From: Mycolicibacter sinensis
Lineage (GTDB): Bacteria > Actinomycetota > Actinomycetes > Mycobacteriales > Mycobacteriaceae
DNA: 40,714 nt
Assembly (NCBI RefSeq): GCF_001667945.1
Contig: NZ_LZJK01000060.1
Span: 1 to 40,714, forward strand
Direction of reading: 5' to 3'
Numbering within the stretch: position 1 is the first letter of the stretch; each line of letters opens with the position of its first letter. This document shows positions 36,151 to 40,714 of the stretch, in pieces. The position numbers were made by a program, and so were the translations under genes. Below the pieces are notes generated by a model, which had not been told where the DNA came from, made no database searches, and saw nothing but the letters and a program-made list of their open reading frames with translations.

Positions 36151-38655
36151 ATGAGTCGTCATCACACGCACCCGCGCCGGCACGCCCGCGCGGTCGGCGC
36201 CGCCAGCGCCGTCGGCGCGTTCCTTGCCTTCGGAATGGCCCCTGTAACCACCGCACCACCGGCCCAGGCCGACGAATTCGATTGGATCGCCGATCTTTTC
36301 GACCCGTCGTCCTGGTTCGCCGTCGAACCCGCCGACGCCGGCACCTTCGACATGACCTCGATGCTCGACCAGTGGTTGTATGAACCGCTGCACACCTCGA
36401 TGGAAGCCTGGATCAGCAGTGACTTCGGGGCCATGGTGAACGGCTGGATCAACACCTCCGCCGGTCAATTCCTCATCGGCGACGGCGCCGATGGCACCGC
36501 GGAGCACCCCGACGGCGGCAACGGCGGACTGTGGTTCGGCGACGGCGGCGACGGTTGGGACAGCACCGAGGCCGGGGTGGCCGGCGGCAACGGCGGCAAC
36601 GCCCCCGGCTGGCTCGGCGACGGCGGCAACGGCGGCGACGGCGGCGCCGGTGCCAATGGCGGCAATGGTGGCGCCGGCGGCACCTGGATGGGCAACGGCG
36701 GCGCCGGCGGTGCCGGCGGAGCGTCGCTGGATCCCACCATCATCGGCGGTGACGGCGGTATCGGTGGCACCGCCTCGGCCTGGTTCTTCGGCAACGGCGG
36801 CAACGGCGGGATCGGCGGGGCCGGGGCCGACGGCGCAGCCGGCACCTACGCCAACGGCGGTACCGGCAACGGCGGCAACGGCGGCCACGGCGGCAACGGC
36901 GGGGCCGGCGGCCGCAGCGGCTTCATGTTCGGCAACGGCGGCAACGGCGGCGACGGCGGTGAGGCCGGCGCCAGCGGGGACGGCGCCACCGGCACTATCG
37001 ATCACGTCGATGGCGGCGACGGCGGATTGGGTGGCTGGGGCGGAGCCGGCGGCGCAGCCGGTGCGCGCGGCTCCACCATCTACTCTTCCCCGGTATACGG
37101 GCAGGCCGGGCACCTCGGCGCCGGCGCTGACGGGGGCAATGGCGGCAACGGCGGCAACGCGTACCAGGACGCGAACGGCAACTACCTCGGCGACGGCGGC
37201 AACGGCGGCGACGGCGGTTATTCCAACGGTCTCTTTGCCCGGACCGGCGCCGGTGCCGATGGCGGCAGCGGTGGCAACGGCGGCGACGGACTCAACGGCG
37301 GCAACGGCGGCAACGGCCAAAGCGCCACCGCCAGCAACGGTGGTTCCGAGCCCGGCGGCAAGGGCGGCGACGGTGGTAACGGTGGCTTCGCCAGCGCCGG
37401 CAAGGGCGGCAACGGCGGCAACGGCGGCAGCAGCCGCGGTGGTGGGGCCGGTCTCGGCGGTAACGGCGGCGACGGCGCCACCGACGACGCCACCGTGAAA
37501 ACCATCGGCGGCAACGGCGGCCGCGGCGGAAGCACACTCGGTGCCGACGGCGCCGGCGGCCGCGGCGGCAACGGTGGCACCGGCACCTACGCCGGCGGCA
37601 ACGGCGGCGCCGGCGGCGGCGGTGGCCGCGGCGGCTACGCCGGGGGCGACGGCGGTGACGGCGGGACCAGCACCGGCTGGCAACACGACGGTGTCACCTA
37701 TAGTCACGGCGGCAACGGCGGTGACGGCGGCAGGGGCGCTACTCCCGGTACCGACACCGCAGCCGGTGACGGCGGCGCCGGGGGTGCCGGCGGTAACGGC
37801 GCCACCGGCAACAACGTGGTCAGCATCGGCGGCAACGGCGGCAACGGCGGCGCGGGCGGAAGCGCTTCCGGTGGTGTCGCAGCCGGTAACGGCGGTAGCG
37901 GGGGCGCCGGCGGCAGCGGCACGGCATCCGGCGGTAACGGCGGCAGCGGCGGTAGTGGCGGTAACGCCACTGTCCCGCTGACCGGGGGCACCGGCGGCAC
38001 TGCAGGTAACGGCGGTGCCGGGGGCGCCGGCGGAGACAGCGGCGGCGTCACGATGCCCACTGACAACCCCTACGGTGCAGGGCCCAGCCATGCCGGCAAT
38101 GGTGGCAACGGGGGCAACGGCGGCACCGGCACGTCAGATGCCGGCGGCACCGGCGGCGATGGCGGTGCCGGCGGTGCTGGCGGTAATGCGCAAGGCACCG
38201 TCAACGGCGGCAACGGCGGCACCGGCGGAACCGGCGGCACCGGCTTCAAGGGCTCAGTCGCCACCAACCCCGCACATGCGGCCGGCGGCAATGGCGGCGA
38301 CGGTGGCGTCGGCGGCAATGGTGGCCAGGGCGGCGCCGGCGGTACCGCAGTCTCCGGCAACGGCGGCGCGGGCGGCAACGGCGGTGCGGGCGGAACCGGT
38401 GGCGCCGGCGCCAGCGGCGGCAACGGTGGTACTGACAGTGCCGGCACCCAACTCGCTGGCGGCAACGGCGGCAACGGCGGGGCAGGCGGCAATGGCGGCC
38501 AGCACGGCACCGGCGGAGCCAGCTCCAGCGGGACGGCCGGCGCAAACGGGACCGGCGGCGCGGCCGGCAACGGCGGCGCCGGGGGCGCCGGCGGCACCGG
38601 CTCCCCCGCCGGGCAAGCCGGCACCGACGGTACCGACGGCCAGCCCGGCCAATAG
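36151..38655 (+). CDS. PGRS glycine-rich protein with signal peptide and no PE domain
   Basis: The 834-residue product has a basic N-terminus, a hydrophobic signal segment and AQA|D cleavage after residue 40. A unique region of about 90 residues (FDWIADLFDPSSWF, LHTSMEAWISSDFG) leads into GNGGLWFGDGGDGW and about 690 residues of GNGG/GGAGG repeats, ending GTDGTDGQPGQ. The unique region and the entry into the repeats correspond to those of the PGRS gene at 3053-5248. A PE domain is absent. The gene follows the porin gene by 53 bp with a GAGGT element upstream and no terminator between, so co-transcription is likely. An envelope or surface location is inferred; function unknown. Confidence 0.85.
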   Translation: MSRHHTHPRRHARAVGAASAVGAFLAFGMAPVTTAPPAQADEFDWIADLFDPSSWFAVEPADAGTFDMTSMLDQWLYEPLHTSMEAWISSDFGAMVNGWINTSAGQFLIGDGADGTAEHPDGGNGGLWFGDGGDGWDSTEAGVAGGNGGNAPGWLGDGGNGGDGGAGANGGNGGAGGTWMGNGGAGGAGGASLDPTIIGGDGGIGGTASAWFFGNGGNGGIGGAGADGAAGTYANGGTGNGGNGGHGGNGGAGGRSGFMFGNGGNGGDGGEAGASGDGATGTIDHVDGGDGGLGGWGGAGGAAGARGSTIYSSPVYGQAGHLGAGADGGNGGNGGNAYQDANGNYLGDGGNGGDGGYSNGLFARTGAGADGGSGGNGGDGLNGGNGGNGQSATASNGGSEPGGKGGDGGNGGFASAGKGGNGGNGGSSRGGGAGLGGNGGDGATDDATVKTIGGNGGRGGSTLGADGAGGRGGNGGTGTYAGGNGGAGGGGGRGGYAGGDGGDGGTSTGWQHDGVTYSHGGNGGDGGRGATPGTDTAAGDGGAGGAGGNGATGNNVVSIGGNGGNGGAGGSASGGVAAGNGGSGGAGGSGTASGGNGGSGGSGGNATVPLTGGTGGTAGNGGAGGAGGDSGGVTMPTDNPYGAGPSHAGNGGNGGNGGTGTSDAGGTGGDGGAGGAGGNAQGTVNGGNGGTGGTGGTGFKGSVATNPAHAAGGNGGDGGVGGNGGQGGAGGTAVSGNGGAGGNGGAGGTGGAGASGGNGGTDSAGTQLAGGNGGNGGAGGNGGQHGTGGASSSGTAGANGTGGAAGNGGAGGAGGTGSPAGQAGTDGTDGQPGQ

Positions 38656-38662
38656 TTCACGC

Positions 38663-38706
38663 ACACCCGTCGGCCCCCTTCAACGGCGAAGGGGGCCGAC
38701 TGGTGT
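38663..38706 (+). terminator. Strong hairpin terminator after the PGRS gene
   Basis: The core is a perfect 13-bp stem, GTCGGCCCCCTTC (38669-38681) and its complement (38688-38700), with loop AACGGC. ACACC and GGTGT extend it to 19 positions with one mismatch. It begins 8 bp after the PGRS stop. There is no U-run. It probably ends the porin-PGRS transcript. Confidence 0.75.
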
Positions 38707-38827
38707 CCGTTACCCAATCTGTCATTCGGGGTCGCAGCGTCCGACGGCATGGTCGTCGTGACACGAAACATCGGACGCTTCACGGCATTCGGAGTCCTGG
38801 GAGCGGTAGCGCACCTCTGGTCCGAAC

Positions 38828-39946
38828 TTAGCGGTGCACGATCACCCCGCGGATGTTCTTGCCGTCGCGCAGATCCTGGTAGCCCTCGTTGACTTGTTCC
38901 AGGGTGTAGCGGCGGGTGATCAGCTCGTCGAGTTTGAGCTGGCCGGCGTCGTAGAGCCGCAGCAGCCGCACGATGTCGTACTGCGGGTTGGCCCCACCGA
39001 ACAGGGTGCCCTTGATGGTCTTGCCGAACAACGCCAGCTGCGAACCAGAGATATGCACGTCGAGGTCCTCCAGCTTCGCCAGCGCGGCGATCACCACGGT
39101 GCCGCCCTTGCCGATGGTGTTGAACGCCGCGGTGGTGACGGCCTCGTCCAGGTCGCCGACGGTGATCAGCGCCTGATCGGCCATCTGCCCCCAGGTCAAC
39201 TCGGCGACCTTGACCATCGCCTCCTCGGCGGTGGCGAAGGCATGGGTGGCGCCAAGCTTGAGCGCGGTGTCCCGCTTGAATTCCACCGGGTCGACGGCCA
39301 CCACATACTTGGCGCCGGCGTGCGCGGCGCCCTGCACCGCGTTTATGCCGACGCCGCCGACGCCGTAGACCACCACGGTGTCCCCGGCGCGCACCCCGCC
39401 GTCGTAGTTGGCGCTCGCCCACCCGGTGGGCACCCCGCAGCCGACCAGCACCGCGGTCTCCAGCGGCAGCCAGTCATCGACCTTGACCACCGAGTGCTGC
39501 GAGACCGTCGCCCGCTCCGCGAAGGTACCCAGCATGCAGAACCCGCCGTAATCGGTTCCGCCCGAATGGAATCGGAAAGTGCCGTCGGGCATACAGCCCT
39601 CCAGGATGGTGGCGCCCATGTCGCACAGGTTCTGCCGGCCGGTCGAACAGTACCGGCACGCCCCGCAGCTGGGGATGAAGCAGCACACCACGTGATCGCC
39701 GGGCTTGACCTTGGTGACCCCGACCCCGACGTCCTCGATGATCCCCGAGCCCTCGTGCCCGCCGACGATGGGGAAGCGCGCCGGCCAGTCGCCGTCGGCC
39801 AGGTGCAGATCCGAATGGCACAGCCCGGCGGCGGTGAACTTGATCAGCACCTCGCCCGGGCCGGGCCCGTCGAGGTCCAACTCCATGATCTCGAAGGGCT
39901 GGTTGGGCGCATGCGCCACCGCGGCAATTGTTTTCATGCCCGCCAT
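38828..39946 (-). CDS. Zinc alcohol dehydrogenase, NDMA-dependent type
   Basis: The 372-residue medium-chain dehydrogenase has catalytic zinc ligands Cys43 (GLCHSD), His64 and Glu65 (GGHEGSG), and structural zinc Cys94, 97, 100 and 108. The nucleotide-binding loop is VYGVGGVGINAVQG. The IPSCGACRYCSTGRQNLC segment and GTFAERATVSQHSVVKV are typical of the actinobacterial nicotinoprotein (NDMA-dependent) alcohol dehydrogenases such as Rv0761c and Rv3086. The physiological alcohol is unknown. MAGMKT gives two possible starts; ATG 39946 is used. It stands alone on the minus strand. Confidence 0.88.
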   Translation of the reverse strand: MAGMKTIAAVAHAPNQPFEIMELDLDGPGPGEVLIKFTAAGLCHSDLHLADGDWPARFPIVGGHEGSGIIEDVGVGVTKVKPGDHVVCCFIPSCGACRYCSTGRQNLCDMGATILEGCMPDGTFRFHSGGTDYGGFCMLGTFAERATVSQHSVVKVDDWLPLETAVLVGCGVPTGWASANYDGGVRAGDTVVVYGVGGVGINAVQGAAHAGAKYVVAVDPVEFKRDTALKLGATHAFATAEEAMVKVAELTWGQMADQALITVGDLDEAVTTAAFNTIGKGGTVVIAALAKLEDLDVHISGSQLALFGKTIKGTLFGGANPQYDIVRLLRLYDAGQLKLDELITRRYTLEQVNEGYQDLRDGKNIRGVIVHR

Positions 39947-40161
39947 CCAACCCGCTCGGGTGACGGTGGTGTGCCGATTCAGCCGGATTGGCCGGGATAC
40001 CCGGCTGCGTCAGCCTGCGCTGATGCCGGGCGGCGAATACGCCGGTTCGTCACGGGTTGGCGAATCGGCGAGTGCGTCTCGGCGACGACGCGACCGTCTC
40101 GCCGCCGTCCCCAGCGATGTTCTCGGGTCGGTGCGGTAGCGCAATACCTCGCGACCAGATC

Positions 40162-40555
40162 TCAGGCCGGTGCGGTCACAAAGTCGATCAGCTCCTCGAC
40201 CCGGCCGATCAGCTCCGGCTCCAAATCGGTCCAGTCGCGCACCCGGCCGCGGATGCGCTGCCAGGCCGCGGCGATGTCGGCCTGGTCGGCGTGCGGCCAG
40301 CCCAACGCGGCGCAGATGCCGTGCTTCCACTCCACCTTGCGTGGGATCGTCGGCCACTGTTCGAGCCCAAGCCGCCCGGGTTTGACGGCCTGCCAGATGT
40401 CGACGTAGGGGTGTCCGACGATCAGGGTGTGCGCGCCGCCGGGGCCGCGGCGCACCGCCTCGGCGATGCGGGTCTCCTTGGAGCCCGCGACCAGGTGGTC
40501 GACCAGCACGCCGAGCCGCCGGCCCGGTCCGGGCTGGAATTCGGCCACGATGCCG
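40162..40555 (-). pseudogene. DUF3097 family protein, 3' part only
   Basis: About 130 residues read from GIVAEFQPGPGRRLGVLVDH through HTLIVGHPYVDIWQAVKP to EPELIGRVEELIDFVTAPA and the stop at 40162. This is the C-terminal part of the actinobacterial DUF3097 family (Rv0883c type), whose function is unknown. Normal coding stops at 40555, where the sequence turns back on itself (inverted repeat at 40479-40714). The gene is probably intact in the organism and only broken here by the contig end. Confidence 0.75.
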
Positions 40556-40714
40556 AGCTGGTCGAGCAGGTCTGGGGCGACGACCTGCGCATCGAGGGCG
40601 TAGTGGTCGAATACCTCGGCGGCATCGACGATCTGACCGGCATCGTGGCCGAATTCCAGCCCGGACCGGGCCGGCGGCTCGGCGTGCTGGTCGACCACCT
40701 GGTCGCGGGCTCCA
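40479..40714. repeat. Exact 77-bp inverted repeat at the window end
   Basis: Bases 40479-40555 are the perfect reverse complement of 40638-40714, with an 82-nt centre. The right arm ends on the last base of the window. Read on the plus strand, 40546-40714 encodes HDAELVEQVWGDDLRIEG, then a middle part, then GIVAEFQPGPGRRLG, the correct DUF3097 order but in the opposite direction to the gene at 40162-40555. The turn occurs where GGCCACGATGCC and GGCATCGTGGCC, two complementary 12-mers of the gene, lie. An arm of exactly 77 bp at a contig end suggests a k-mer assembly or chimeric-read artefact rather than biology. Confidence 0.9.

Noticed and set aside
35758..38091. A 777-codon open frame on the minus strand rich in Ala and Val
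   Set aside because: It is antisense to the PGRS gene and the porin 3' end; repeat-driven and without a protein signature.
36500..38600. CRISPR-like regular repeats
   Set aside because: Repeats are short GGC/GGT codon units within one reading frame, without conserved repeat-spacer structure or cas genes.
40010..40160. Small open frames between the alcohol dehydrogenase and DUF3097 genes
   Set aside because: No start signals or protein-like sequence; treated as a 215-bp intergenic gap.

Overview
The window is high-GC actinobacterial DNA and almost certainly mycobacterial (Mycobacteriaceae, non-tuberculous). The evidence is the gene block nusB-efp-pepQ-aroQ-aroB-aroK-aroC-prepilin peptidase-aroE-mltG-ruvX-alaS-YjbQ-rarA, which matches the Rv2531c to Rv2559c order of M. 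tuberculosis; a pyrR-pyrB-pyrC operon with mycobacterial protein sequences; two PGRS-type glycine-rich proteins; a GjpA-type porin; and many GTG or leaderless starts. The PGRS proteins carry signal peptides instead of PE domains, which suggests a lineage outside the tuberculosis group, perhaps near the M. terrae complex (inference).

Layout. (1) 1-2880: pyrR, pyrB and pyrC on the minus strand, pyrC cut by the window edge, with a PyrR-type RNA hairpin just upstream of the pyrR Shine-Dalgarno. (2) 3053-5248: a signal-peptide PGRS protein. (3) 5334-6536: a plus-strand serine hydrolase of the beta-lactamase/family VIII esterase fold. (4) 6547-14983: an accessory minus-strand run, in transcription order GntR, two-cluster ferredoxin, lipoprotein substrate-binding protein, permease, ATPase, AprA-like flavoprotein fused to HEAT-like repeats, TetR, and an acyl-CoA-dehydrogenase-fold oxidoreductase. 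Most junctions are ATGA overlaps. I read it as a sulfur (sulfonate-type) scavenging or redox locus; it is the best candidate for an undescribed system. (5) 15143-31245: the conserved core block (PLP decarboxylase, NusB, EF-P, PepQ, shikimate pathway genes, prepilin peptidase, MltG, RuvX, AlaS, YjbQ). (6) 31291-34512: a 5'-truncated secreted-type reading frame, a long hairpin, rarA and an AraC regulator. (7) 34513-38706: a KstR-type operator in front of a GjpA-type porin gene, followed by a second signal-peptide PGRS gene and a strong hairpin terminator. (8) 38828-40714: an NDMA-dependent-type alcohol dehydrogenase and a DUF3097 gene broken by an exact 77-bp inverted repeat ending at the last base, which looks like an assembly fold-back.

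How the parts work together. PyrR senses uridine nucleotides and should repress translation of the pyr operon. The aro genes supply chorismate, while AroE, MltG, RuvX and AlaS are translationally packed housekeeping genes. In the accessory operon the ABC transporter would import a small ligand, the ferredoxin would pass electrons to the flavoprotein, and GntR and TetR would tie expression to substrate. The porin and PGRS2 genes look like one envelope transcription unit that may answer to sterol status through KstR. No tRNA, rRNA, CRISPR array or intact insertion sequence was seen.
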